64,000 nt of DNA from CAVVNN01 sp963838035 (GTDB lineage Bacteria > Actinomycetota > Thermoleophilia > Solirubrobacterales > 70-9). Below, in pieces: positions 8,795-18,273 of this stretch (position 1 is the stretch's first letter; every line of letters begins with the position of its first letter). Made by a program: the position numbers and the translations under genes. The stretch is taken from contig CAWIPM010000006.1 in assembly GCA_963838035.1 (NCBI GenBank), positions 62,001 through 126,000 of the forward strand. Reading direction: 5' to 3'. Under the pieces are notes generated by a model. That model did not search any database and was not told the origin of the DNA. It saw only the letters and a list, made by a program, of their open reading frames with translations.

Positions 8795-10354
8795 GTGTTG
8801 CCGGTGAAGGCCGGTCTCGCTCTCGTCATCTCCACGGCCGCGACGGCTCTGATCTTCGCCGGCTGCGGGGGCGGTGGCTCGAGTTCCGATCCGGCAAGCC
8901 TTGCGCCACCGAAGTCGCCGCTCTTCGTCGAGGCTGCCGTGCAGCCGACCGGGACGGTGAAGTCGAACCTCGAATCGCTGGCCGAGAACGTCGCCGGGGT
9001 CGGCGACCTCGGCGGCCTGATCGTCTCCAAGCTCGAAAGCTCGGCCAGCGGATCGGGCAACGAAGTCGACTTCGGCAAGGAAGTGCAGCCCTGGCTCGGC
9101 GAAAAGGCAGGGATCTTCTTCGAACGCTACGACGGCAGCAACTTCCACGGCTATGGCGTCGCCGTACAGACGACCGACGTCGCCGCCGCCCAGGACTTCA
9201 TCGACAAGCAGGCCAAGTCCGGCGACGAACCGGTCACCGACGCCTCCTACGAAGGCATCGACTACAAGGTCCAGCGCTCCGACGGCACCGCGATCGGGGT
9301 CGTCGGGGACTTCCTGGTCGTCGCCGAAGGCGAAAAGTCCTTCAAGCGCGCCGTCGATGCGTCCATGGGCGAATCTCTCGCTGACGTCGGCGCGTACTCC
9401 GACGCCGTCTCCGCAGCGCCGAGCGGCAGCCTCGGTGACGTCTACGTCGACATTGGCGGCCTGATCGAACAGGCCGGCGGCGGCCTCAACCCGCAGGCTC
9501 TGCAGGTGCTGAAGTCGGCCGGCATCGACCCGACCGAAGCGACGGCCCTGGCCAGCGTCGTGCCGGGCTCCGATCAGGTCGAGGTCGACGTCAGCAGCGA
9601 CCTCGGCGGCGAGAGCCCGCCGAGCGGAGATGCCTCGGGCCTGCTCGGGTCGCTTCCCGCCGACTCCTTTGCCGCCTTCGCCGTCTCGGGCTTCGGCGAG
9701 CAGCTCGAAGAAGCGATCGACGGCCTCGACGCTTCCGGCATCCCGCCGGAAGTGCCTCCCCACAGGTTGAAGAGCACCCTGAAGGCGGCCGGCATCGACC
9801 TCGACAAGATTGCGGCCTCCCTCGAGGACGCCGCCGTCTTCGCCGAGGGCGGCAGCAAGGCCAGCCTCGGCGGCGCCCTGGTCCTGACCACGAAGGAATC
9901 GAGCGAAGCGACCAACACCGTCTCCAACATCGGGCTGCTGCTGCGCAGCGCGGGCACTCCGGGTGTGACCGCGATCAACGGCAAGGCCAGCGGCTTCTCC
10001 ATCCGCAGCCCCCAACTCGGCAATAGGCCGCTCGTCGTCGTCGCCAAGGGCGAGCGGATCGCCATCGGCTACGGGCTGGCGCCGGCCCTACAGGGGCTCT
10101 CCCCGGAATCGAGCCAGTCCCTGGCGGGGAGTCGGCCCTACAAGGAAGCGGTCGCGGCACTCGGCAGCACCCCGATCGCGGGTTTCGTCAACGGCCCGGC
10201 TGCGTTGCATCTGGCCGAGTCTCTGGTCCCGAGCTCCCAGCAGGGGTTCCAGGAAGCAAGGCCCTACCTGGCCAAGGTCGGCTACGTCGCGATCGGCTCG
10301 GCCAGCTCGGGCGAACTCGCCACGGCGAAGCTGATCGTCGGCTTCGAAAAGTAG
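8795..10354 (+). CDS. DUF3352-type secreted lipoprotein
   Basis: 519-residue probable lipoprotein: an N-terminal signal ends in the lipobox FAGC, followed by a Gly/Ser linker. The body resembles DUF3352 proteins, with stretches such as SPLFVEAAVQPTG, PWLGEKAGIFF and VQTTDVAAAQDFI, repeated alpha/beta units and paired halves. The function of this family is unknown to me. GTG 8795 follows the glmS stop by 12 bases, so it may be co-transcribed with the amino-sugar genes, hinting at an envelope role. Confidence 0.72.
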   Translation: MLPVKAGLALVISTAATALIFAGCGGGGSSSDPASLAPPKSPLFVEAAVQPTGTVKSNLESLAENVAGVGDLGGLIVSKLESSASGSGNEVDFGKEVQPWLGEKAGIFFERYDGSNFHGYGVAVQTTDVAAAQDFIDKQAKSGDEPVTDASYEGIDYKVQRSDGTAIGVVGDFLVVAEGEKSFKRAVDASMGESLADVGAYSDAVSAAPSGSLGDVYVDIGGLIEQAGGGLNPQALQVLKSAGIDPTEATALASVVPGSDQVEVDVSSDLGGESPPSGDASGLLGSLPADSFAAFAVSGFGEQLEEAIDGLDASGIPPEVPPHRLKSTLKAAGIDLDKIAASLEDAAVFAEGGSKASLGGALVLTTKESSEATNTVSNIGLLLRSAGTPGVTAINGKASGFSIRSPQLGNRPLVVVAKGERIAIGYGLAPALQGLSPESSQSLAGSRPYKEAVAALGSTPIAGFVNGPAALHLAESLVPSSQQGFQEARPYLAKVGYVAIGSASSGELATAKLIVGFEK

Positions 10355-10363
10355 CCAGGCTCG

Positions 10364-10720
10364 ATGGCCGCCGGCGTCGGCATCGACCTCCTCGAGATCG
10401 AGAGGCTCGAGCGGGCGCTGGAGCGCCACCCGCGGCTGGCCGGCCGCGTCTTCACTCGCGCCGAGCAGGACTACGCCTGCGCCCGCGCCCGCCCCGCCAG
10501 GCATCTTGCCGCCCGCTTCGCCGCGAAGGAGGCCGTGGTCAAGGCGCTTGGCCTCTCGGATGGCTTCGGCCTGCGGGACATCGAGGTCGTCGCCGGCGAG
10601 CCGCCGACGGTGCGGCTCTCGGGGCGCGCTGCCGAAGCGGCGGCGGACCGGCGGGTCGAGATCTCCCTGACTCATTCCCGCGACTTTGCGGCGGCGGTCG
10701 CAATCGCAGAGACTTGCTGA
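10364..10720 (+). CDS. acpS: Holo-[acyl-carrier-protein] synthase
   Basis: Transfers 4'-phosphopantetheine from CoA to acyl carrier protein. 118 residues, typical length. The Mg-binding Asp is in GVGIDLLEIERL and the Glu is in AAKEAVVKALG; the C-terminal strand ISLTHSRDFAAAVAIA is conserved. The ATG lies 9 bases after the lipoprotein stop and the next gene starts one base after its stop, an order common in actinobacteria. Confidence 0.93.
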   Translation: MAAGVGIDLLEIERLERALERHPRLAGRVFTRAEQDYACARARPARHLAARFAAKEAVVKALGLSDGFGLRDIEVVAGEPPTVRLSGRAAEAAADRRVEISLTHSRDFAAAVAIAETC

Positions 10721-10721
10721 C

Positions 10722-12200
10722 ATGGAGCCCTGGTTGCAGCCGCTGTTCGACGCCGCGGGGATCAGGGCCGTCGATCGGTGGGCGATCGAGGAGCAGGGGA
10801 TACCCGCCGAGGCGTTGATGAAGGCCGCCGGGACGGCGCTCGCCGAGGCGGTCGCCGAGCTTGCCCGCGATGGGCCCGTTCGGATCGTCTGCGGCAAGGG
10901 CAACAACGGCGGGGACGGCCTTCTCGCCGCCCGGCAGCTGACCGGGATGGGCTTCGAGGCCGAGACGCTGGAGGTCTTCGCGGAGGAGCCCTCGGGCGAT
11001 CTCAACGCCTGGCTGGCAGGGTCGGGCGCTGTTGTCGATGCGATCTTCGGGACCGGGTTCTCCGGCGAGGTGGGTGGGCCGGCCGCGGCTGCGATCGAGG
11101 CGATCAACCGTTGCGGGGCGCCTGTGGTCGCCTGCGACATCGCGTCCGGGGTGGACGCCTCGACCGGGGAGGTTAAGGGGGTGGCGGTCGAGGCCGACCT
11201 CACGGTCAGCTTTCACGCAGCGAAGCTGGGGCACTTCGTTGCGCCGGGCAAGTGGCACACCGGAGAGCTGCGGGTCTCTCCAATCGGGATTCCCGATCGG
11301 GCGCCGAGCGAGCCGGCGGGCGGGGTGATCGACGCCTCGGTCTTGGGGATTGCACCGAAACGGGGGGCGCGATCGACCAAGTTCACATCGGGGCAGGTCG
11401 CCATCGCCGGCGGGTCCCGGGGGCTTACGGGGGCGGTGCGGATGTCTTCGCATGCCGCGATCCGGGCGGGCGCCGGCTATGCCACGGTGGCGGTGCCGGC
11501 GGACCTCGAGTCGATCTTCGAGCAGGGTCAGCCCGAGGTGATGTCGGTCGGATGCCCGGGGGGCGACGGTTGCCTGGCGCCTGGGTCGCTCAAGGCCGTG
11601 TTGGCGGTCTTCGAGCGTGCCGCGGCTGGTGTGCTCGGCCCCGGCCTGGGCAGGGAACCCGGTGCGGTCGAGCTGGCACGCGAGGCGGCGGCCGCGATCG
11701 GGTCGCCGCTGGTGGTCGACGCCGATGGCCTGAACGCCTTCGCGGGACGGCTCGAGGAGATCGCCGCGCGGGGGGCGCCGACAATCCTCACGCCGCATGC
11801 GGGAGAGCTGGGGAGGTTGCTCGACCGACCCTCCGAGGAGATCACCAGCAGCCGCCTCGCCTCAGCCCGCGAAGCCGCCGGCGCCGCCGGCGCCGTCGTC
11901 GTCCTCAAGGGCGACGACACGATCGTCACCGACGGCGAGCGGGTCGCCGTCAACGCGATCGCATCGCCTGCCCTCGCCACGGCCGGCACCGGCGACGTGC
12001 TCTCCGGGATGACCGCGGCTCTGCTCGCCCGGGGCCTGGAGCCGTTTGCGGCCGCCTGCGCCGCGGTCATCGCCCATGCCCGCGCCGGCCGGGCGGCCGT
12101 CGAGCGGATCGGCGCCGCCGAGTCGGTGATCGCCACCGACGTGATCGATGCGATCCCCTCCGGGATGCGGGTGCAGGTTCGCGACACTCGGGTCGAATAA
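10722..12200 (+). CDS. nnr: Bifunctional NAD(P)H-hydrate repair enzyme (epimerase + ADP-dependent dehydratase)
   Basis: Repairs damaged NAD(P)H hydrates. 492 residues from ATG 10722. The N-terminal YjeF-type epimerase carries GKGNNGGDGLLAARQL. The C-terminal carbohydrate-kinase-like dehydratase carries GSRGLTGAVRMSSHAAIRAGAG, TPHAGELGRLL, VLKGDDTIV and TAGTGDVLSGM. The frame is open slightly upstream, but ATG 10722, one base after the acpS stop, matches the expected N terminus. Confidence 0.93.
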   Translation: MEPWLQPLFDAAGIRAVDRWAIEEQGIPAEALMKAAGTALAEAVAELARDGPVRIVCGKGNNGGDGLLAARQLTGMGFEAETLEVFAEEPSGDLNAWLAGSGAVVDAIFGTGFSGEVGGPAAAAIEAINRCGAPVVACDIASGVDASTGEVKGVAVEADLTVSFHAAKLGHFVAPGKWHTGELRVSPIGIPDRAPSEPAGGVIDASVLGIAPKRGARSTKFTSGQVAIAGGSRGLTGAVRMSSHAAIRAGAGYATVAVPADLESIFEQGQPEVMSVGCPGGDGCLAPGSLKAVLAVFERAAAGVLGPGLGREPGAVELAREAAAAIGSPLVVDADGLNAFAGRLEEIAARGAPTILTPHAGELGRLLDRPSEEITSSRLASAREAAGAAGAVVVLKGDDTIVTDGERVAVNAIASPALATAGTGDVLSGMTAALLARGLEPFAAACAAVIAHARAGRAAVERIGAAESVIATDVIDAIPSGMRVQVRDTRVE

Positions 12201-12213
12201 CCTCACTCAGCTC

Positions 12214-12675
12214 ATGAAGACCGCTGCCGAGATCATGGACGCCGACGTTCCGACCGTCTCCCCCGACGATGACGCCCGTGCCGCGATCGATCTTCTCGCC
12301 AGGACCGAGATGGGGGCGATCCCGGTGGTCGATGATGGCCGCGGGGTGGTCGGGATCGTCAGCGAGTCCGATCTCATTCTCAGCGACGAGGAGTCCGACC
12401 TCCACCTTCCGCACTATCTGAACATCATGGGAGGCATCGTCTTCGTCGGCTCGATGAAGGGTTTCGAAGAGCGGCTCAACAAGGCGTTTGCGACCAAGGT
12501 CTCCGAGCTGATGACCGCCGACCCGATCGTCGCGCGCACCGACGAGGACGCCGAGTCGGTGGCCAAGACGATCGCCGATGAGCACCACAACCACCTGCCC
12601 GTAGTGGATGCCGATGGCCGCTTCGCCGGCATGGTCACCCGGGCCGACGCGCTTGCTGCGCTCCTCGACGGCTGA
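12214..12675 (+). CDS. CBS-domain-pair protein
   Basis: 153 residues made of two CBS motifs: residues 1-55 (AAEIMDADVPTVSPDD, VVDDGRGVVGIVSESDLI) and about 100-150 (VSELMTADPIVARTDEDA, HHNHLPVVDADGRFAGMVTRAD). They are split by an inserted helical segment containing HYLNIMGGIVFVGSMKGF. CBS pairs bind adenine nucleotides and sense energy state; no partner domain is fused. ATG 12214 lies just after the nnr stop, with TAACCT ahead as a possible -10. alr follows 3 bases after its stop. Confidence 0.85.
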   Translation: MKTAAEIMDADVPTVSPDDDARAAIDLLARTEMGAIPVVDDGRGVVGIVSESDLILSDEESDLHLPHYLNIMGGIVFVGSMKGFEERLNKAFATKVSELMTADPIVARTDEDAESVAKTIADEHHNHLPVVDADGRFAGMVTRADALAALLDG

Positions 12676-12678
12676 TCC

Positions 12679-13788
12679 ATGGAGCGGGCAGCCGCCCGGA
12701 TTGACCTCGGCGCCGTTCAGGCCAACTGCGCGCGTCTGAAGTCCACGCTTGGGGCGGGCGCCGAGCTGTGTGCGGTCGTCAAGGCCGATGGCTACGGCCA
12801 CGGCGCCGACGCCTGCGCGAATGCGGCGCTTGCCGGCGGCGCGACCAGGCTGGCGGTGGCGACCGCGACCGAGGCGGCGCAGATCGGCCGCCGCTTCCAG
12901 CACGTCCCGCTGCTGACGATGGGCGCGTTGAGCGCGGAGGACGTGGACATCGCCCTTTCCGCAGGCTCCGAGCTTGCGGTCTGGCGCGAGGGCTTCCGAA
13001 GCCTGCTCGCCGAACGTGCCCGGGCGCAGGGCCGCCCGGCCCGGGTCCACGTCAAGCACGACAGCGGCATGGGCCGGCTCGGCAACCCCGATCCCGCCGA
13101 GGTGCTCGCGCTGGCCCGGGCCTGTGACGCCGACCCGAACCTCCAGCTGGCCGGGGTGTGGACGCATTTCGCCACCGCCGATGACCCCGATTCGGCCTTC
13201 TTCGAGGAGCAGCTCGAGCGCTTCGATGGGGTCGTCGGCGCGGTCAGGGCCGAGTTCCCCGCGATCATCGCCCACGCCGCGAACAGCGCTGCCGTCTTCC
13301 GCGACCCGCGCTCACACTTCGACATGGCCCGCTGCGGGGTTGCCGTCTACGGCCTCGACCCCTTCCAAGGCGACCCGGCGGAGCGCGGCCTCGAGCCGGC
13401 GCTCTCGTTGCGCTCCTACGTCGCCGACGTGAAGCGCCTTGCCGCGGGTGCCAGTGTCGGCTACGGGCAGACCTGGCGTGCGCCTGTCGACACCTGGGTC
13501 GGGGTGCTGCCGCTCGGCTACGGAGACGGCGTGCGCCGTGGCCTCTCCAACAACGCCGAGGTGCTGGTGCGCGGCCGCCGCCATCCGCTCGTCGGCACCG
13601 TCTCGATGGACAACGTGACGGTGGACCTGGGGCCGGAGACCGAGATCGAGCCTGGCGATGAGGCGATCCTGATCGGCAGGCAGGGGGAGGAGGCGATCCT
13701 CGCCGAGGAGGTGGCCGCTCGGCTGAGCACGATCAACTACGAGGTCACCTGCGGGATCTCGGCGCGCGTCCCGCGGGCAGCTGCGTGA
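12679..13788 (+). CDS. alr: Alanine racemase
   Basis: PLP enzyme interconverting L- and D-alanine for peptidoglycan. 369 residues. The N-terminal barrel contains the PLP lysine in VVKADGYGHG; HVKHDSGMGRLG and RCGVAVYGLDP follow; the second catalytic tyrosine lies in SVGYGQTWRA. The C-terminal beta domain ends YEVTCGISARVPR. The stop overlaps the start of the next gene (GTGA). Confidence 0.96.
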   Translation: MERAAARIDLGAVQANCARLKSTLGAGAELCAVVKADGYGHGADACANAALAGGATRLAVATATEAAQIGRRFQHVPLLTMGALSAEDVDIALSAGSELAVWREGFRSLLAERARAQGRPARVHVKHDSGMGRLGNPDPAEVLALARACDADPNLQLAGVWTHFATADDPDSAFFEEQLERFDGVVGAVRAEFPAIIAHAANSAAVFRDPRSHFDMARCGVAVYGLDPFQGDPAERGLEPALSLRSYVADVKRLAAGASVGYGQTWRAPVDTWVGVLPLGYGDGVRRGLSNNAEVLVRGRRHPLVGTVSMDNVTVDLGPETEIEPGDEAILIGRQGEEAILAEEVAARLSTINYEVTCGISARVPRAAA

Positions 13789-15197
13789 CGCTCTCCGACC
13801 GCCTCGCCGCCGCGCCGGTGATCGCCCTGGCAAGGCGTGCGCTGGGAGAGGGGAGCGCCTGGATCGTCGGAGGCGCGGTCCGCGACGCTGCCCTGGAGGT
13901 CGAGGTCGCCGACCTCGACCTGGCCGTCGCCGGCGACCCCGGGGAAGCCGCAAAGGCGATCGCGCGCGAAGCCGGTGTCCACGCCTTCGAGCTGTCCGCC
14001 GAGTTCGGCACCTGGCGCGCGGTCGCCGCCGACCATTCCTGGCAGGTCGACGTCACCGCGCTGCGCGGCGCCACGATCGAGGACGACCTTGCGGGGCGCG
14101 ACTTCACCGTGGGGGCGGTCGCCCTGCCGCTTGCCGGGGGAGAGCCGCTCGATCCCCACGGCGGCCTCGCCGATCTCGAGCGGGGGCTGCTCCGCGCGGT
14201 CGGAACGCGCAGCTTCGCAGCGGACCCGCTGCGCCTCTTGCGCGCGGCACGGCTGGCGTCGGAGCTGGACCTGGCGCTCGACCCCGAGACCCTCGCCCTC
14301 GCCCGCGCCGATGCCTCCCGCGCCGCCGAGCCGGCCGGGGAGCGTCAGCTTGCCGAGCTACGCCGGCTGATCGGAGGCCCCGACCCGCTGCGGGGCCTCG
14401 AGCTGCTCGATCAGCTAGGCGTCACCGCCGTTGTGCTGCCCGAGGTCGAGCAGCTGCGCGGAGTGCAGCAGGGCCCCAACCACCACCTCGATGTCCACGG
14501 CCACACCCTTGCGGTGCTCGGTCACACGCTCGAGGTCGAGGCCGACCTGGAGCGCTTCGCCGGCGAGCGTGCAGCCGAGGTGGCCGATCTGCTCGCCGAG
14601 CCCCTGGCCGACGAGATGACGCGAGGGGCCGCGCTGCGACTGGGTGCCCTCTTCCACGACATCGGCAAGCCGGCGACCCGCGGGGAGAGGGACGGCTACG
14701 TCACCTTCATCGGCCACGATCGCGACGGGGCCGAGATCGTCACCGGTATCTGCTCCAGGCTGCGAGCGAGCCGTCGCCTCAACCAACACCTGCGGGCGCT
14801 GACCCTTCACCACCTCAGGCTCGGGTTCCTCGTCCACGAGGCTCCCCTGCCCCCGCGCCGGGTCCACGAGTACCTGCGGGCGACCGAGCCGGTCGCCGCC
14901 GACGTCACCCTGCTCACCGTCGCCGACCGCCTCTCCGCCCGCGGCGGCGGTCCCTTCGCCACCGAGGAGGCGATCGAGGCCCACCTCACCCTCGCCCGCC
15001 AGATGCTCTCCGCCGCCCTCGATTGGCGCCGCGGCGGCCCTCCGGCCCCGCTGCTGCGAGGCGACGAGCTGGCGGCGGAGCTCAAGATCGAGGAGGGGCC
15101 GGAGCTGGGCGAGCTGCTTGCCGAGCTGGAGGCCGCCCAGTACGCCGGCGAGGTGACGACCCGGGCAGAGGCGATCGAGCATCTGCGCCAGAGCTGA
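13785..15197 (+). CDS. CCA-adding / poly(A) polymerase family nucleotidyltransferase with HD domain
   Basis: 470 residues. Class II nucleotidyltransferase head with GGAVRDAAL, the catalytic acidic pair in DLDLAVAG, RDFTVGAVAL and the arginine-rich DPLRLLRAARLASEL. A C-terminal HD phosphohydrolase follows (ALRLGALFHDIGKPATR, HHLRL). It most likely adds or repairs tRNA 3' CCA; poly(A) polymerase cannot be separated by eye. The GTG start overlaps the alr stop by 4 bases, so it is translationally coupled. Confidence 0.87.
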   Translation: MTLSDRLAAAPVIALARRALGEGSAWIVGGAVRDAALEVEVADLDLAVAGDPGEAAKAIAREAGVHAFELSAEFGTWRAVAADHSWQVDVTALRGATIEDDLAGRDFTVGAVALPLAGGEPLDPHGGLADLERGLLRAVGTRSFAADPLRLLRAARLASELDLALDPETLALARADASRAAEPAGERQLAELRRLIGGPDPLRGLELLDQLGVTAVVLPEVEQLRGVQQGPNHHLDVHGHTLAVLGHTLEVEADLERFAGERAAEVADLLAEPLADEMTRGAALRLGALFHDIGKPATRGERDGYVTFIGHDRDGAEIVTGICSRLRASRRLNQHLRALTLHHLRLGFLVHEAPLPPRRVHEYLRATEPVAADVTLLTVADRLSARGGGPFATEEAIEAHLTLARQMLSAALDWRRGGPPAPLLRGDELAAELKIEEGPELGELLAELEAAQYAGEVTTRAEAIEHLRQS

Positions 15198-15214
15198 AGC
15201 GGCGGCGCGGCTGT

Positions 15215-15220
15215 TATGTT
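15215..15220 (+). promoter_or_regulatory. Probable -10 box for infA
   Basis: TATGTT ends 9 bases before the infA ATG at 15230, with no Shine-Dalgarno sequence between, consistent with a leaderless or very short-leader transcript. Confidence 0.38.
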
Positions 15221-15229
15221 CCTCGCCGC

Positions 15230-15448
15230 ATGGCCAAAGAGGAAAAGATCGAAATGGAGGGAGAGATCACAGAGGCTCTCCCCAACACCATGTTCCGCGT
15301 CAAGCTCGACAATGGCCACGATGTGCTCGGCCACATCTCCGGCAAGATGCGCCGTCATTACATCCGCATCCTCCCGGGCGATCGCGTCAAGATCGAGCTC
15401 TCGCCATACGACCTCGACCGCGGCCGGATCACCTACCGCTACAAATAG
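15230..15448 (+). CDS. infA: Translation initiation factor IF-1
   Basis: 72-residue OB-fold protein that occupies the ribosomal A site during initiation. It contains EGEITEALPNTMFRVKL, GHDVLGHISGKMRRHYIRI and the ending DLDRGRITYRYK, matching the family over its full length. It stands alone here rather than in the usual rpmJ-rpsM cluster. Its 3' end overlaps the convergent glycosidase gene by 10 bases. Confidence 0.96.
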   Translation: MAKEEKIEMEGEITEALPNTMFRVKLDNGHDVLGHISGKMRRHYIRILPGDRVKIELSPYDLDRGRITYRYK

Positions 15449-16617
15449 TCGCCAATTTCGGGGTCGGCAAGCTCCGCTACGAGCGCTGACCAGGTGAAGT
15501 CCTCGGCGCCGAGGCCGGCGCCGCTGCGGGGGTCGTAATACTCGCGCAGCCCTTCGCGCTCCACGGCGCCGATCAGCACGCGGGCGAGGCGCTCCGCCTC
15601 TGTCTCGTAGCCCAGGCGGAGCATCCCCAGCCAGACCAGCCAGGCCGAGTTGACCCAGGTCGGGCCGCGCCAGTAGCGGCGGATGGGGCCGCGGCCTCCA
15701 CCGGGCTCGTAGCTCGGCTCCGATGCGGCGACCGAAGGTGGGGCGACCGGGGTGAGGAACTCGCGCTGGTCGAGCAGATGCTCCTCGACCAGCCGCCGCC
15801 CGATCGCCTCGGGAAGGTCGGGCAGGACGAGGGGGGCGAGGGCGGCCCAGGTGACGACGTCGGGCCGGGCGCCCCCCGGCTGGGCCTCGTCGAGGAAGAG
15901 GCCCCGTCGCTCGTCCCAGAGGCGCTCGACCAGCGCCGGCGTCGCCGACGGCCGCCCCAGCGCCTGCAGCGAAAGCGACCACAGCGTGTTCACCACGGTC
16001 TCGCAGAGAACGGGCCCGCCGCGCTCCCGCACCCGTCGCGCGTCGAAGCCGAGCCGGCGGTTGCGGTGCACCAGCAGCGGGAAGCCGGCCCGGGTGCACG
16101 CCCTCCAGCCCCAGACCGGGTCGAACTTGGGCGATGCGTCGAGCCCGGACTCGTCGGGCTGGAGGATCCAGAGCAGCCCGTCGCCCTCCAGGTTGCGGTG
16201 CTCGGCGAGCCACTCGACCTGGGCCGCGATCCGCGGCTCCTCGGCCGGGTCGCCGACCGCGATCCGCCAGGCCCACGCAAGCAGAGGCGGCTGGATCGTC
16301 TCGGTCTGAAGCGAGCTGCGCGCAGCGACGTTGTAGAAGGGGAGCCGGCCGAGGGAGACCGGTCGGTGCCAGAAGATCGTGTGGCCGATGAACCCGTCGG
16401 GGCGCTGAGCGGCGAGCAGGCTCTCCAGCTCCAGCCGCGAGCGGCCGGGCTCCATCCGGCGCCAGACGATCGCCGCGAAGCACGAGTCCCAGTACCACTG
16501 CCAGGGATACCGCCTCGGGCTGGGCTGGGTGTACGCATAGCGAATGCCGCGCCGCTCGCCTTCTCGCCAGTTCTGCCGCAGGACTCGCTCGGCGATCTCC
16601 AGCGCCGAGTCACTCAT
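15439..16617 (-). CDS. GH63-like (alpha/alpha)6-barrel glycoside hydrolase, mannosylglycerate-hydrolase type
   Basis: 392-residue cytoplasmic protein without a signal peptide. It resembles GH63 / mannosylglycerate hydrolase-like enzymes: YPWQWYWDSCFAAIVWRRM near the N terminus, DGFIGHTIFWHRP and the C-terminal block RRYWRGPTWVNSAWLVWLG. A candidate acid is the Asp in the YWDS segment. The substrate (mannosylglycerate, glucosylglycerate or another alpha-glucoside) cannot be read from sequence. It begins just upstream of the ABC-2 exporter genes on the same strand and ends 10 bases inside infA. Confidence 0.75.
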   Translation of the reverse strand: MSDSALEIAERVLRQNWREGERRGIRYAYTQPSPRRYPWQWYWDSCFAAIVWRRMEPGRSRLELESLLAAQRPDGFIGHTIFWHRPVSLGRLPFYNVAARSSLQTETIQPPLLAWAWRIAVGDPAEEPRIAAQVEWLAEHRNLEGDGLLWILQPDESGLDASPKFDPVWGWRACTRAGFPLLVHRNRRLGFDARRVRERGGPVLCETVVNTLWSLSLQALGRPSATPALVERLWDERRGLFLDEAQPGGARPDVVTWAALAPLVLPDLPEAIGRRLVEEHLLDQREFLTPVAPPSVAASEPSYEPGGGRGPIRRYWRGPTWVNSAWLVWLGMLRLGYETEAERLARVLIGAVEREGLREYYDPRSGAGLGAEDFTWSALVAELADPEIGDYL

Positions 16618-16636
16618 GATGGATTTCGAGCCTCGC

Positions 16637-17428
16637 TCACTGTGCGGTGCGGCGCATCTCGCGCAGCGCCAGCGCCCCGAGGACGGCGAGCATCCCGATC
16701 AGCGCCGCGAGTCCCGGCCAGGTTTCCGCCCAGGTGACGCTGCCGACGAAGCCCTGCCTGGCGGCGTCGACGACCTGGGTAACCGGGTTTACCCGTGCGA
16801 CGTTCTGCAGCCAGGGCTGGAGCAGGGCGAGCGGCGCGTAGGCGGTCGTGGTCAGGACCAGTGCCATCATCCCCGCCTGCATCAGCGGCGCCGCCGACTG
16901 GCTCTTGAAGCGCAGCGCCAGCATCGATCCCCAGCAGGCGGCGACCGCCGCCATCGCGGCGACCATGAAGTAGGCGATCAGCAGCCCGTCGATGCCGGGG
17001 AAGCCGGCTCCGAGCGCCAGCGCGATGACGAACACGAAGGTGGCCGGGATCAGCGCCCGGATGCTCGCCGCCAGCACCGTGCCGGAAAGCAGAACCCAGC
17101 GCGGGGCGGGGGAGACGAGCAGCCGGTCGAGCCAGCCCTGTTCGATGTCGCGGGCGAGGTTGACGCCGGCCGCCGCCCCCGTGAAGCCGGCTCCCTGAAG
17201 CATGCTGACCGGGACGATGAAGCTCTCGTAGCTGCCGGTGGTGAAGCCGCTGAGCCGGGTGAGGGCCCCGAACACCCCGTTGAGGCCGAGGAAGAAGATC
17301 GTCGGCGCAAGCACGCCGGGGATCGCTGCTCCCGGCACTCGCACCAGCTCGTTCTTGGCTCGCGCGATCAGCGCCGCGAGCGTTGCAAGGTTCGATCTCC
17401 AGGCTGGAATCGCCAGCGCCGCGTCCAT
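16637..17428 (-). CDS. ABC-2 type transporter permease, second subunit
   Basis: 263 residues, about six membrane helices. The signature region NLARDIEQGWLDRLLVSPAPRW and the C-terminal AYAPLALLQPWLQNVARVNP are typical of DrrB/DrrC-like permeases that export lipids or drugs. Its start overlaps the previous permease stop by one base (TGATG). It is the third gene of an ATPase-permease-permease operon. Confidence 0.87.
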   Translation of the reverse strand: MDAALAIPAWRSNLATLAALIARAKNELVRVPGAAIPGVLAPTIFFLGLNGVFGALTRLSGFTTGSYESFIVPVSMLQGAGFTGAAAGVNLARDIEQGWLDRLLVSPAPRWVLLSGTVLAASIRALIPATFVFVIALALGAGFPGIDGLLIAYFMVAAMAAVAACWGSMLALRFKSQSAAPLMQAGMMALVLTTTAYAPLALLQPWLQNVARVNPVTQVVDAARQGFVGSVTWAETWPGLAALIGMLAVLGALALREMRRTAQ

Positions 17429-18273
17429 CAGCCCACCCTCAGCCGGTGGCGCAGCGCCCGCGCGCTCAGGATCAGGCCGAGAACGACGATGCCGGCGATC
17501 GCCACCAGAGCGCCGAGAACGTCGGAGGCGCTGATTCCGGAGATCATCGGGTTGCGGATCCCGTTGACGACGAGGCTGAGCGGGTTGTATTCGGCGATCG
17601 TCCTCGCCGGCTGGATCATCAGGTTCTCGGGGAAGAAGGCCGAGGAGAGGAAGAGGACGACCAGGACCAGCGGGAAGAGGCCCTGGACGACGCTGGCGCT
17701 GCCGGTGCGCAGGGCGATCGCGGCACCGATTCCGCCCACCGCCAGCGCACAGGCGGTGACCAGGAAGATCGCGATCAACGCCCCGGCGGCGCCGCTCTCG
17801 ATCTTCGCCCCGAAGATCAGCCCGATCGCGAGGAACCAGAGCGATGCGAACAGCCCCAGCGCCGCGGTTCCCGCCAGCCGTCCCAGGACGATCGCGAAGC
17901 GGGGGATCGGCGCCGAGAAGAGTCGGTCGGTGAAGCCCATCTCGATGTCGACGGCGAGCGCGATCCCGCCGCTGTTCCCGGCCAGCATCAGCGACTGCAT
18001 CATCGCCCCGGCAAGCATGAACTGGAGGAAGCTCTGAACCGGAGGGAAGCCGGGCAGTTCGATCGCCGCCCCGGCGCCGCCGGTCTGGATCGCGAGCAGC
18101 AGGGTGGGGAAGACGATGATCGGCGCAATCAGCTGCGGGCGGCGGAAGGTCTGGCGGATCGAGCGCATTCCCAGCGCCCGCACCACCCGGGCGTTGAGCG
18201 TCAGTCCCGCAGCAACCCCGGCCACTTCCGACCGCGGGAGCGAATGCCGGTCCAGAGCTGGTTCTTCAGGCAT
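17428..18273 (-). CDS. ABC-2 type transporter permease, first subunit
   Basis: 281 residues with about six helices. DIEMGFTDRLFSAPIPRFAI is the conserved permease motif and AFFPENLMIQPARTIAEYNP the typical loop before the last helices. It resembles the adjacent permease and probably pairs with it as a heterodimer. The start overlaps the ATPase gene end by 8 bases, so it is translationally coupled. Confidence 0.87.
   Translation of the reverse strand: MPEEPALDRHSLPRSEVAGVAAGLTLNARVVRALGMRSIRQTFRRPQLIAPIIVFPTLLLAIQTGGAGAAIELPGFPPVQSFLQFMLAGAMMQSLMLAGNSGGIALAVDIEMGFTDRLFSAPIPRFAIVLGRLAGTAALGLFASLWFLAIGLIFGAKIESGAAGALIAIFLVTACALAVGGIGAAIALRTGSASVVQGLFPLVLVVLFLSSAFFPENLMIQPARTIAEYNPLSLVVNGIRNPMISGISASDVLGALVAIAGIVVLGLILSARALRHRLRVG

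Noticed and set aside
7997..10015. 672-codon open frame on the minus strand antisense to glmS and the DUF3352 gene
   Set aside because: Arg/Gly/Asp-rich composition without domains, wholly opposite well-supported genes; an ordinary high-GC shadow frame.
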